Source of the DNA: an uncultured Gammaproteobacteria bacterium
GTDB lineage: Bacteria; Pseudomonadota; Gammaproteobacteria; Nitrosococcales; Methylophagaceae
Direction of reading: 5' to 3'
Length of the DNA stretch: 60,718 bases
Assembly (NCBI GenBank): GCA_913042265.1
Contig: CAJWKF010000004.1
Span: forward strand, 1 to 60,718
Shown: positions 1 through 7,707 of the stretch, piece by piece
Position numbering within the stretch: position 1 is the first letter of the stretch
Layout: each line of letters begins with the position of its first letter
The notes under the pieces: generated by a model
Told to the model about the DNA's origin: nothing
The model's input: the letters and a program-made list of their open reading frames with translations, nothing else
Database searches by the model: none
Made by a program: the position numbers and the translations under genes

Positions 1-384
1 ATCCGCTTTTTTCGTGATGAATTTATGAACTTTGCAAGCAGCCACTTCTTTTTTTAGCAACTCAAAAGTTTATTTATTTCAAAAATTTAAATTCAACACT
101 TGTTTTGAATAATATAACTAGTTACCCACATACTTTCAGGACTGATCATAGTTTTTTTTTCACCCCACATTTCTTAGATTATTTTTAAAAGCACTCTTTT
201 TTTCTTTATCTCTTTTCTTGTTTTAAATACTCCTATTCATTAAAAGCTATAAGTTTGAGTTTTTTTTAGCTAAGCCTAAATCACTGTGATAAGATAAAAA
301 CCCTTAATTGGCTATGACTATAGCTTCAGTGTGGCAATATGAATGTTTTTTAACCTCATATTGTAAGAGGTTAAAAAACTCAAA
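1..384. other. Intergenic region upstream of petA
   Basis: This AT-rich stretch with several T runs has no ORF that looks like a gene; the minus-strand ORF at 318-506 is a shadow of petA. No RNA gene was recognised. It presumably holds the promoter of the petABC operon. A TGATAAGAT stretch near 287-295 could be a -10 element, but no convincing -35 pairs with it. The last 40 bases form the petA leader hairpin listed separately. Confidence 0.5.
345..379 (+). promoter_or_regulatory. Hairpin enclosing the petA ribosome-binding site
   Basis: GTTTTTTAACCTC and GAGGTTAAAAAAC are perfect 13-bp inverted arms around a 9-base loop (ATATTGTAA), ending 5 bases before the petA ATG. The only Shine-Dalgarno-like sequence upstream of petA (AGAGG, 366-370) straddles the loop and the 3' arm, so folding would hide most of it. 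The arms and position are read directly. Control of translation is inference. The T run lies in the 5' arm and A's follow the 3' arm, so it does not look like a plus-strand terminator. Confidence 0.55.
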
Positions 385-981
385 ATGACGAATAAGGTTG
401 ATACCGATAAGCGACGATTTTTGACCAATGCTACGACGGTTGTCGGTAGCATTGGTGCTATAGCCGTCACTATTCCTTTTATCTCATCTTTGTCGCCTAG
501 TGCCAAGGCTCGAGCTGCTGGCGCACCTGTAGAGGTTGATATCAGTAAGCTTGAAATCGGTCAGCTACTGACTATAGAATGGCGAGGTAAACCCGTTTTC
601 GTCTTCCGTCGCTCGGAAGAAACCCTTTCAACACTCGCAAACTTGAAGAGTGAACTGAGGGACCCTCATAGTGAAGAACTTGGTCAACAGCCTGATTACT
701 GCAAAAATGACCTGCGGTCTATTCGGCAAGATTTGATGGTACTTGTCGGTATCTGTACTCATTTAGGCTGCGCGCCTACTTACCGTCCTGAATTGGCTCC
801 TGAAGATTTAGGACCTGACTGGCAGGGTGGATTTTTCTGCCCCTGCCATGGGTCCACGTTTGATCTCGCTGGGCGCGTATACCAGAGTGTTCCTGCTCCT
901 ACAAACTTGGTCGTTCCACCTCATTATTTTATCAATGATAATAAGTTACTCATTGGTAAAGAAAAAATGGAAGCAGCTTAA
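385..981 (+). CDS. petA: Ubiquinol-cytochrome c reductase iron-sulfur subunit (Rieske)
   Basis: This is the Rieske [2Fe-2S] subunit of the cytochrome bc1 complex. It takes the first electron from ubiquinol at the Qo site and passes it to cytochrome c1. The 198-residue protein starts with a Tat-type N-terminus (DKRRFLTNA) and one membrane anchor at about residues 16-36. Cluster box 1 is CTHLGC (Cys124, His126) and box 2 is CPCHGS (Cys152, His155); Cys129 and Cys154 should form the usual disulfide. Length is normal for proteobacteria. It is the first gene of petABC, and its stop overlaps the petB start by one base (TAATG). Its ribosome-binding site sits in a hairpin. Confidence 0.97.
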   Translation: MTNKVDTDKRRFLTNATTVVGSIGAIAVTIPFISSLSPSAKARAAGAPVEVDISKLEIGQLLTIEWRGKPVFVFRRSEETLSTLANLKSELRDPHSEELGQQPDYCKNDLRSIRQDLMVLVGICTHLGCAPTYRPELAPEDLGPDWQGGFFCPCHGSTFDLAGRVYQSVPAPTNLVVPPHYFINDNKLLIGKEKMEAA

Positions 982-2192
982 TGCGCTTAATTGAATGGAT
1001 TGATGCCCGCTTTCCAGCAACTAAGTTTGTGAAGGCTCACCTCTCTGAGTACTATGCTCCTCGAAACTTTAATTTTTGGTATTACTTTGGTTTCCTCGCT
1101 CTAATAATTTTAATATTACAGATTGTTACTGGCATCTTTTTGACCATGCATTACAAACCTGACACGGCGCTTGCTTTTGCTTCTGTTGAATATATTATGA
1201 GAGATGTCCCATGGGGATGGCTTATTCGCTATCTTCATTCAACGGGAGCATCCGCTTTTTTTGTAGTTATATATCTCCATATGTTTCGCGGCATACTTTA
1301 CGGCTCTTACAAAGAACCTCGTGAACTAGTTTGGATCTTTGGGATGTTAATTTATTTAACTTTAATGGCTGAAGCCTTCATGGGCTATCTACTTCCTTGG
1401 GGACAAATGTCATTTTGGGGCGCTCAAGTTATTATCTCTTTATTTGGGGCTATACCATATATTGGTGAAGGCTTAGCCTTGTGGATCCGAGGTGATTTTG
1501 TCGTGGCAGATGCAACACTAAACCGCTTTTTTGCCTTTCATGTCATTGCTTTACCCTTAGTATTATTAGCCCTCGTCGTTGCTCATATTACTGCTCTACA
1601 TGAGGTCGGCTCAAATAATCCCGATGGCGTTGATATCAAAAAAACAAAAGATGAGCAAGGTATCCCACTCGACGGGATTGCATTTCACCCTTACTACTCA
1701 TCTAAAGACTTGGTTGGTCTTATCGTCTTTTTGTTTATTTTTTCACTTATTTTATTTTATATGCCTGAGTTCGGCGGATGGTTTTTAGAAAAAGATAACT
1801 TTATCCCAGCCAATCCCCTTCAAACACCTGAACATATTGTACCCTTATGGTATTTTACGCCTTTTTATGCCATCTTACGTGCTGTTCCAGATAAGCTCTT
1901 TGGTGTCATGGCTATGGGTGGTGCAATTGTAGTGCTATTCCTTATCCCTTGGCTGGATCGAAGTCCCGTAAGGTCTATTCGCTACCGAGGTCCATTATTT
2001 CGTATAGCTTTGAGTGTATTTACAATTAGTTTCCTAGCCCTAGGTTACCTTGGTACACAGCCGGCTACAGGCCTCTATACTTCTCTGGCTCAATTCTTTT
2101 CTGTTTTGTATTTTTCTTTTTTCATTTTAATGCCAATATACACCTCATTAGACAAAGACCAACCCGTACCCGAGCGGGTGACGGGGAAATGA
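981..2192 (+). CDS. petB: Cytochrome b of the bc1 complex
   Basis: This membrane subunit of the bc1 complex carries hemes bL and bH and the Qo and Qi quinone sites. The 403-residue protein has eight hydrophobic segments. Heme-ligand histidines are visible in RYLHSTGASAFFVVIYLHMF and in FAFHVIALPLVLLALVVAHI. The Qo loop motif that is PEWY in mitochondria reads PLWYFTPFYAILRAVPDK here, so the glutamate is absent; gamma- and betaproteobacteria usually have PVWY at this place. Translation is coupled to petA (TAATG) and to petC (4-base ATGA overlap). Assignment is secure. Confidence 0.97.
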   Translation: MRLIEWIDARFPATKFVKAHLSEYYAPRNFNFWYYFGFLALIILILQIVTGIFLTMHYKPDTALAFASVEYIMRDVPWGWLIRYLHSTGASAFFVVIYLHMFRGILYGSYKEPRELVWIFGMLIYLTLMAEAFMGYLLPWGQMSFWGAQVIISLFGAIPYIGEGLALWIRGDFVVADATLNRFFAFHVIALPLVLLALVVAHITALHEVGSNNPDGVDIKKTKDEQGIPLDGIAFHPYYSSKDLVGLIVFLFIFSLILFYMPEFGGWFLEKDNFIPANPLQTPEHIVPLWYFTPFYAILRAVPDKLFGVMAMGGAIVVLFLIPWLDRSPVRSIRYRGPLFRIALSVFTISFLALGYLGTQPATGLYTSLAQFFSVLYFSFFILMPIYTSLDKDQPVPERVTGK

Positions 2193-2902
2193 CAAAAGTC
2201 ACTACCACTCTTACTTTTTTACTCGCTTTTTTCACCCTTAACCCTGCTTATGCTGCTTCAGCTCAGTTGCAACTAAAACCAGTTGACATTGATCTCTCTG
2301 ACAAAGCATCTTTGCAGCGCGGCGCCAGAACTTTCATGAACTATTGCTTAACTTGCCATTCTGCGAGTTACATGCGCTATAACCGCATGGGTAGAGATTT
2401 AGGTTTAACAGATGAGCAGGTCAAAGATAGCTTAATGTTTGCCTCCGAAAAGGTTGGAGAAACAATGACTATCGCCATGCGTCCAGATGATGCAAAAAAG
2501 TGGTTTGGGTCTATTCCTCCCGATTTATCCGTTATTTCACGTGCACGTGGTGCAGACTGGCTTTATAGCTACTTCCAAACTTTTTATATAGATAATAAAA
2601 AAGTGATGGGAACAAACAATTCAACTCTTAAAAATGTGGCTATGCCACACGTTCTTTGGCAAGATCAAGGTTATTTACAAAAAGGCACTAATGGTGACTT
2701 AACTCGTCTATCAGATGGTGAGCTTACAAAAGATGAGTACGATGAGATGGCAAGAGATTTAGTGAATTTTTTGGCCTATATTGGTGAGCCATCAAAAATA
2801 CAACGTTTAGCTCTGGGAAAATGGGTGCTAATATACCTCGCACTGTTTTTCTTTGTTGCTTACCCATTAAAAAAAGTTATCTGGGAAGATGTTACTAAAT
2901 AA
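2189..2902 (+). CDS. petC: Cytochrome c1 of the bc1 complex
   Basis: This periplasmic, membrane-anchored c-type cytochrome accepts electrons from the Rieske protein and passes them to soluble cytochrome c. A Sec signal peptide ending near AYAASA (about residue 22) is followed by one heme-attachment motif, CLTCH (Cys53, Cys56, His57), and a single C-terminal membrane anchor (KWVLIYLALFFFVAYPLKK). The sixth heme ligand is probably the Met in the TIAMRPDD region or nearby; this was not resolved. At 237 residues it is the normal length for the gamma type. It overlaps petB by 4 bases and ends the operon. Confidence 0.95.
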   Translation: MTKVTTTLTFLLAFFTLNPAYAASAQLQLKPVDIDLSDKASLQRGARTFMNYCLTCHSASYMRYNRMGRDLGLTDEQVKDSLMFASEKVGETMTIAMRPDDAKKWFGSIPPDLSVISRARGADWLYSYFQTFYIDNKKVMGTNNSTLKNVAMPHVLWQDQGYLQKGTNGDLTRLSDGELTKDEYDEMARDLVNFLAYIGEPSKIQRLALGKWVLIYLALFFFVAYPLKKVIWEDVTK

Positions 2903-2981
2903 GAGTTTAATGTTAGGTGTCTATGCGACCTGCTTTGATAATCCGATTTAGCACCGAGATACACACACAACATCACACTCA

Positions 2982-3024
2982 CAGGAGAAGTATTAAAATG
3001 GCTAATGGCGATCTTAGAATATGA
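2982..3024 (+). promoter_or_regulatory. Strong RBS and out-of-frame start upstream of sspA (apparent frame disruption)
   Basis: CAGGAGAAG (2982-2990) is well placed for the ATG at 2998, but that frame reads only MANGDLRI before TGA at 3022-3024, which overlaps the first in-frame sspA ATG (3021). E. coli SspA begins MAVAANKRSVMTLFSG, so MANGDLR plus MMTLYSD looks like the native N-terminus split by a one-base loss around 3015-3020. The alternatives are a sequencing error or an eight-codon leader that couples translation into sspA. Confidence 0.6.
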
Positions 3025-3617
3025 TGACTCTTTACTCCGATCCAACTTGTCCCTTATGTCATCGGACTAGGTTTGTTATTCAAGAAAAAGCGTTAGCAGT
3101 TAATATTCTCGATATTACCCAGCAACATTGGCCTGAGGATATTGCAGTTTCTATTCCTTACGGAAAAAGTCCTGTTTTGGTTGAACGAGATCTCATCTTA
3201 TTTGACGCCAATATTATTATTAACTATTTCAATGAACGCTTTTTACAAAACCCTTTAATGCCGACTGACCCTGCCTCTAAAGCACAGGTTCGTTTAATGT
3301 TACATCGAATTGACCTTGATTGGTACGCCTTATGGGAGGCATTAATTGGCAACAAAAAAGGTAAGATGGCTCAGGCAAAACAAACACTTCGTGAGGATCT
3401 CACTATACTTACACCTCTATTCGAGGCCACGCCTTTTTTTATGAGTCAAACGATGTCTCTACTTGATTGTAGTCTTGCACCCTTGCTTTGGCGCCTCCCT
3501 ATGCTCAACATTAAACTCCCCGCTAAAGCGAAAGCTGTCGAGGAGTATGCAGAACGGATTTTTTCTAGGCCTAGTTTTCAAGCGGGCTTAAGTGATAATG
3601 AACGAGCCATGAGATGA
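3021..3617 (+). CDS. sspA: Stringent starvation protein A (GST-like RNA polymerase-associated protein)
   Basis: SspA binds RNA polymerase and modulates transcription under starvation and acid stress. It has a glutathione-S-transferase fold without GST activity. The 198-residue ORF shows an N-terminal thioredoxin-like half (MTLYSDPTCPLCHRTRF) and a helical half with LLDCSLAPLLWRLPML, which is diagnostic for SspA. The family usually has about 8-10 more N-terminal residues, and these appear out of frame just upstream. The E. coli Pro84-His85-Pro86 pocket is replaced by LQN in ERFLQNPLMP. It is followed by sspB with a 4-base overlap, the usual gamma arrangement. Confidence 0.9.
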   Translation: MMTLYSDPTCPLCHRTRFVIQEKALAVNILDITQQHWPEDIAVSIPYGKSPVLVERDLILFDANIIINYFNERFLQNPLMPTDPASKAQVRLMLHRIDLDWYALWEALIGNKKGKMAQAKQTLREDLTILTPLFEATPFFMSQTMSLLDCSLAPLLWRLPMLNIKLPAKAKAVEEYAERIFSRPSFQAGLSDNERAMR

Positions 3618-4003
3618 TTAAAATGACATCTCAAAAACCTTACCTGATCCGCGCAGTTTATGAATGGTTAATTGATAACGGAGCAACGCCTTACTTACTA
3701 GTTGACACTTCATTCAAAGACGTCATAGTTCCTGAAGCTTTTATCAATGATAGTAAGATTGTCTTAAATATTGCACCAGATGCAGTACAGCACTACGAGG
3801 TTGACAATGAAAATATCCATTTCTCTGCTCGTTTTTCAGGTAAGCGCATGGAGCTCTTTATCCCTATTGAAGCAGTTCTCGGCATTTATGGTAAAGAGAA
3901 TAACCAAGGAATGTTTTTCAGCGAAGAGCAGACCTCCCCTCCTACACTGCCGTCAAACTCTTCTAAAGAAAAAGCCAAGCCTAAATTAATGATCGTTAAA
4001 TAA
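3614..4003 (+). CDS. sspB: ClpXP protease specificity-enhancing factor SspB
   Basis: SspB is the adaptor that tethers ssrA-tagged stalled-ribosome products to ClpXP. The 129-residue protein has the conserved start KPYLIRAVYEWLIDNGATPYLLVD, the core IVLNIAPDAV, ARFSGK and VLGIYGKEN, a low-complexity linker, and a C-terminal KPKLMIVK that matches the ClpX-binding tail of the family (LRVVK in E. coli). An alternative start three codons in (MTSQKPY) is possible; the listed start overlaps the sspA stop as ATGA. It converges with gltX only 10 bases away. Confidence 0.95.
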   Translation: MIKMTSQKPYLIRAVYEWLIDNGATPYLLVDTSFKDVIVPEAFINDSKIVLNIAPDAVQHYEVDNENIHFSARFSGKRMELFIPIEAVLGIYGKENNQGMFFSEEQTSPPTLPSNSSKEKAKPKLMIVK

Positions 4004-4013
4004 CGAGCTCTTC

Positions 4014-5423
4014 CTATTCAGGCTCGTTACTTGCAATCCAGTCTATTGCCTGTGTTATTGCCCCTAATGTTCGTTCACGTCCCAATAGTTCTAATGTGGC
4101 ATCTAAAGGTGGCGAAATTGTTGTACCTGTTACCGCCACTCTTATTGGTTGAGCTACTTTGCCCATTCCTACCTCATTGTCAACAGAGCAGGATTCAATT
4201 TCATCATGAATAGGTGCAGTCTTCCATTCTGGTAAGGCTGATAAACGAAGTAACATATCTGCTAATAGCTCAGCACTTTGGGTAGTCAAGTTTTTCTTCG
4301 CAGCTTTTTTTTCGTAACTTTTAGCTGCGCGATAAAAGAACAGACTATTCGCAGCCATTTCAACCAATGTTTTAACTCGTTCTTGTTGAAGTTTTACAAC
4401 GTCTAGTAATGCTGGACCCTCAGCAAGGTCAATATCTTGTTGCTCCATATGCCAAATTAAATGGTCAACAATGTGTTCCGGCGAGCTAGTTTTAATATAG
4501 TGTTGATTCAGCCATAACAATTTATCTGTATTAAAGCTTGATGCTGCTTTATTGACATCTGTGATATCAAAAAATTCAATCATTTCATCCAAGGAAAATA
4601 TTTCTTGGTCACCATGAGACCACCCTAGCCGCACTAAATAATTTAATAACGCCTCAGGTAAGTAACCCTCATCTCGATATGTCATAACACTAACTGCACC
4701 ATGACGTTTTGAGAGACGCCCGCCATCTGCACCTAAAATCATTGGTACGTGCGAGAAAATAGGTACATCAGAATTCAATGCTTTGAAGATATTGATTTGT
4801 CTTGGCGAGTTATTTAAATGATCATCACCACGAATAACATGCGTTAACTCCATGTCCATATCATCAACTACAACTGTCAGGTTATAAGTTGGTGACCCGT
4901 CGGAACGTGCAATAATCAAGTCATCAAGTTCAGCATTTTGGAAGGTAACTTCACCTTTGATATTGTCTTTTACTGTCACAACACCTTCTGTCGGATTTTT
5001 GAAACGGACAACTGCATCAATACCTTCTTGTTGATCCTTTAAGTGTCGACAGCGTCCATCATAACGCGGTTTTTCTTTATTAGCTCTTTGCTTCTCTCGC
5101 ATTTCATTTAATGATTCTTTGGAACAATAACAATGATAAGCATCGCCTTGTTCAATTAACTGTGCGACTATTTCTTTATATCTGGTCAGGCGATGTGTCT
5201 GATAAAATGGGCCTTCATCATAAGTTAAGCCTAACCAAGACATACCCTCGAAAATGGCATTAACTGAGGCCTCCGTTGAACGCTCAAGATCAGTATCCTC
5301 AATCCTTAAAATAAACTGGCCGCCATGTTTTCTTGCGTATAACCATGAAAAAAGGGCTGTACGGGCACCTCCAACATGTAAATGTCCTGTTGGACTTGGG
5401 GCAAATCGGGTACGAACTGTCAT
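4014..5423 (-). CDS. gltX: Glutamyl-tRNA synthetase
   Basis: This enzyme charges tRNA-Glu with glutamate. It is a class I synthetase: the HIGH-type signature reads PSPTGHLHVGG near the N-terminus and the KMSKS-type loop reads LSKRHG about halfway. A zinc-binding-type segment (CYCSKE) lies near residue 120. Its 469 residues are normal for a discriminating bacterial GluRS. It is a monocistronic minus-strand gene, convergent with sspB and divergent from the H4MPT block. Confidence 0.97.
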   Translation of the reverse strand: MTVRTRFAPSPTGHLHVGGARTALFSWLYARKHGGQFILRIEDTDLERSTEASVNAIFEGMSWLGLTYDEGPFYQTHRLTRYKEIVAQLIEQGDAYHCYCSKESLNEMREKQRANKEKPRYDGRCRHLKDQQEGIDAVVRFKNPTEGVVTVKDNIKGEVTFQNAELDDLIIARSDGSPTYNLTVVVDDMDMELTHVIRGDDHLNNSPRQINIFKALNSDVPIFSHVPMILGADGGRLSKRHGAVSVMTYRDEGYLPEALLNYLVRLGWSHGDQEIFSLDEMIEFFDITDVNKAASSFNTDKLLWLNQHYIKTSSPEHIVDHLIWHMEQQDIDLAEGPALLDVVKLQQERVKTLVEMAANSLFFYRAAKSYEKKAAKKNLTTQSAELLADMLLRLSALPEWKTAPIHDEIESCSVDNEVGMGKVAQPIRVAVTGTTISPPLDATLELLGRERTLGAITQAIDWIASNEPE

Positions 5424-5739
5424 TATACGGCTCTCAAAATTCTTGACTCAAAGTAATCTCTATTGTAACAGCATGCTAATACTACTTCTTCTTCCAAATT
5501 TCCAGAGAATGAGTAAGCTATAGTTTCAAATCCCTATGTACCTTGATTCAAAAGCATGACCTCTACAAATTAGGTAAGAGCTGAATATCGATACTTTAAT
5601 TGCACCTAAAGCATCCGCTTGAGGTAAGATCAGTGAATATTTGAGTCACAATCACTACCAACAATAATACCCTCAAGAGACAACCAGTATAATGAAAAAT
5701 ATTTTACTAGGCCCTCAGCTATCAAATCACTAGTAAATA
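5424..5739. other. Divergent intergenic region gltX / H4MPT block
   Basis: This 316-base gap must hold the gltX promoter on the minus strand and the promoter of the H4MPT genes on the plus strand. I see no tRNA, no coding ORF and no strong repeat. A possible plus-strand promoter is listed separately; a TACAAT on the minus strand near gltX could be its -10 but lacks a clear -35. Confidence 0.4.
5641..5670 (+). promoter_or_regulatory. Possible sigma-70 promoter for the H4MPT block
   Basis: TTGAGT (5641-5646) and TAATAC (5665-5670) are separated by 18 bases, about 70 bases before the GTG start of the RFAP synthase gene. This is a match by eye only. Confidence 0.3.
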
Positions 5740-6771
5740 GTGTCTACCTTGCAAGGTAAATCTCAGCTGACCAACTTTGTTCGAGTCAGTGCCCCAGCTC
5801 GACTGCATTTAGGCTTTCTAGACCTTAATGGTGCTACAGGTAGGAGGTTTGGTAGTATTGGCATGGCAATTGATAGTCACCAAACCATTGTTGAGGCCCA
5901 TTACTCAGAGTCCGAAGCATCTCATGATGCACCAAAACATATACAAAAAAAATTGAAACAACTGATTGATGCATTTTTTAGTGTTTTTTCTAAACAAATC
6001 CCCCTGCCAAAAAAGCATTGTAAGCTAGTCGTTAAAAAACTTATTCCAGAACATGCAGGGTTAGGCTCAGGAACACAACTTGCTCTAGCTGTTGGCACAG
6101 CCCTTTGTAGATTATACAATATCAATGCAGGCACCCACGATATTGCGACCGCACTAGACCGCGGTCTTCGCTCTGGCATCGGCATTGCCACATTTAATCA
6201 GGGTGGTTTCGTAGTTGATGGTGGTTTAGGCTCTTCTTCAGTCACTCCCCCTTTGTTAGCTCACTATACCTATCCTGAAGAATGGCGCATCGTGCTCATT
6301 ATGGAATCTCATAGTAAAGGGCTTCATGGCACAGAAGAATCTAAAGCTTTCAAATCATTAGCACCTTTTCCTATCAGCCAATCTCATGCCATATGCCATC
6401 TCACACTAATGAAACTATTACCCGCTTTGGTTGAGAAAAACATTGATGCTTTCGGACAAGCAATCACTGATATCCAGCACTTAATTGGTGATCACTTCTC
6501 CACTGTTCAAGGCGGCCGCTATACCAGCGACTATGTAGCAACTCTACTCAAGTATGCTAGCAAGCTAGGTTATTCTGGTATAGCACAGACCTCTTGGGGA
6601 CCCACGGGCTGTGTTTTTGTCAGGAATGAAGAAGCTGCAGCATTACTTATAGGTAAATTAAATGATTTTGTTAAGCAACATTTCAAACTAGAAACTGATT
6701 ATAGTATTTTAATGACTAAAGCCAACTCTACTGGAGCTATAGTTGAACTTGGCGTTGGCCAAACACGATAA
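5740..6771 (+). CDS. mptG: Beta-ribofuranosylaminobenzene 5'-phosphate (RFAP) synthase
   Basis: RFAP synthase condenses 4-hydroxybenzoate or p-aminobenzoate with phosphoribosyl diphosphate, an early committed step of methanopterin-type cofactor synthesis. The protein has a GHMP-kinase-like fold: the N-terminal VRVSAPARLHLGFLDLNG is typical of the family, and the glycine-rich loop reads PEHAGLGSGTQLALAVG near residues 108-124. Its 343 residues fit bacterial homologues. The start is a GTG with a poor ribosome-binding site, but no better start precedes the conserved segment. It is followed by mtdB 16 bases later. In bacteria this gene is restricted to H4MPT-using methylotrophs and some relatives. 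Confidence 0.88.
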   Translation: MSTLQGKSQLTNFVRVSAPARLHLGFLDLNGATGRRFGSIGMAIDSHQTIVEAHYSESEASHDAPKHIQKKLKQLIDAFFSVFSKQIPLPKKHCKLVVKKLIPEHAGLGSGTQLALAVGTALCRLYNINAGTHDIATALDRGLRSGIGIATFNQGGFVVDGGLGSSSVTPPLLAHYTYPEEWRIVLIMESHSKGLHGTEESKAFKSLAPFPISQSHAICHLTLMKLLPALVEKNIDAFGQAITDIQHLIGDHFSTVQGGRYTSDYVATLLKYASKLGYSGIAQTSWGPTGCVFVRNEEAAALLIGKLNDFVKQHFKLETDYSILMTKANSTGAIVELGVGQTR

Positions 6772-6787
6772 ATAATAAGGTAAAGCA

Positions 6788-7693
6788 ATGTCTAAACGTT
6801 CCATCATACATATGTTCACCCCAATGGCTCATACAAGTCCTTTTGATATCAACATGGCCATAGATGCTGGTTATGATATAGCCTTCCCACACCAGAATAT
6901 GCAATTAGCTGAAGTGTCAGGTATGACCCAAGATGCTATCTTTTCTCGTGGACCTACGGGTGTAAAAAAAACAGGCCTTTTTATTGGTGGTCGGGATATT
7001 GGGGTCGCTATGGATATGCTAGATGCTGCTAAAAAAGCGATGGTTTCACCATTTAAAATTTCTGTTTTCGCGGATCCTAGTGGTGCCTTTACTACTGCTG
7101 CATCTTTAGTTGCTTGTGTTGGACACGAACTAAAAAATAAGACTCAACATGGCTTTAAAGGTACAAAAGTAATTGTATTCGGTGGTACTGGACCCGTTGG
7201 CTTTACAACAGCCATAATCGCAGCACAGCAAGGTGCTCATACCACTATTGTTGATTATTCTTCATTAGATACTGCTTTAGAATTTGCTGCAGAAGCGAAA
7301 CGCCGTTTTAACGTGGATTTAGCAGCAACAATAGCCGTATCCGATGAAGACAAAGCTCGACTTATAACCGATGCTGATATTATTTTTTGTACTGCCAAAG
7401 CTGGCATACAAGTCTTAAGTGCTTCAGTTTTATCTAGTGCTAAAAAACTTAAAGTTGCTGGGGATGTTAACGCTGTGCCTCCATTAGGAATTGAAGGTCT
7501 TAAAGTAATGGATTCAGGTGTTCTTCTTACTCACGCAATAAATTCTAAGGGCGCAGTTGCAATAGGAGCTCTCGCGGTAGGGAATGTAAAGTACAATTTA
7601 CAGCATCAACTCTTACGCCAAACTTTAGAAACCAAAACGCCTGTCTACATAGATTTCCGCGGTGCTTATGAATGTGCTAAAGAACTTGTCTAA
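6788..7693 (+). CDS. mtdB: NAD(P)-dependent methylene-tetrahydromethanopterin dehydrogenase
   Basis: MtdB oxidises methylene-H4MPT to methenyl-H4MPT in formaldehyde oxidation. The 301-residue protein has the MtdB-type start SIIHMFTPMAHTSPFDINMA, the segment QDAIFSRGPTGVKKTGLFIGG, a Rossmann dinucleotide loop (VIVFGGTGPVG, about residues 128-138) and the C-terminal ALAVGNVKYNLQHQLLR that is typical of MtdA/MtdB. Overall it resembles MtdB of Methylorubrum extorquens rather than MtdA or FolD. AATAAGG upstream is a reasonable ribosome-binding site. It sits between two other H4MPT genes in the same direction. Confidence 0.92.
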   Translation: MSKRSIIHMFTPMAHTSPFDINMAIDAGYDIAFPHQNMQLAEVSGMTQDAIFSRGPTGVKKTGLFIGGRDIGVAMDMLDAAKKAMVSPFKISVFADPSGAFTTAASLVACVGHELKNKTQHGFKGTKVIVFGGTGPVGFTTAIIAAQQGAHTTIVDYSSLDTALEFAAEAKRRFNVDLAATIAVSDEDKARLITDADIIFCTAKAGIQVLSASVLSSAKKLKVAGDVNAVPPLGIEGLKVMDSGVLLTHAINSKGAVAIGALAVGNVKYNLQHQLLRQTLETKTPVYIDFRGAYECAKELV

Positions 7694-7707
7694 TTAAGGT
7701 AGGTCCA

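Noticed and set aside
318-506. Minus-strand 62-aa ORF over the petA start
   Set aside because: It overlaps the petA signal region, has no ribosome-binding site or domain and is a shadow ORF.
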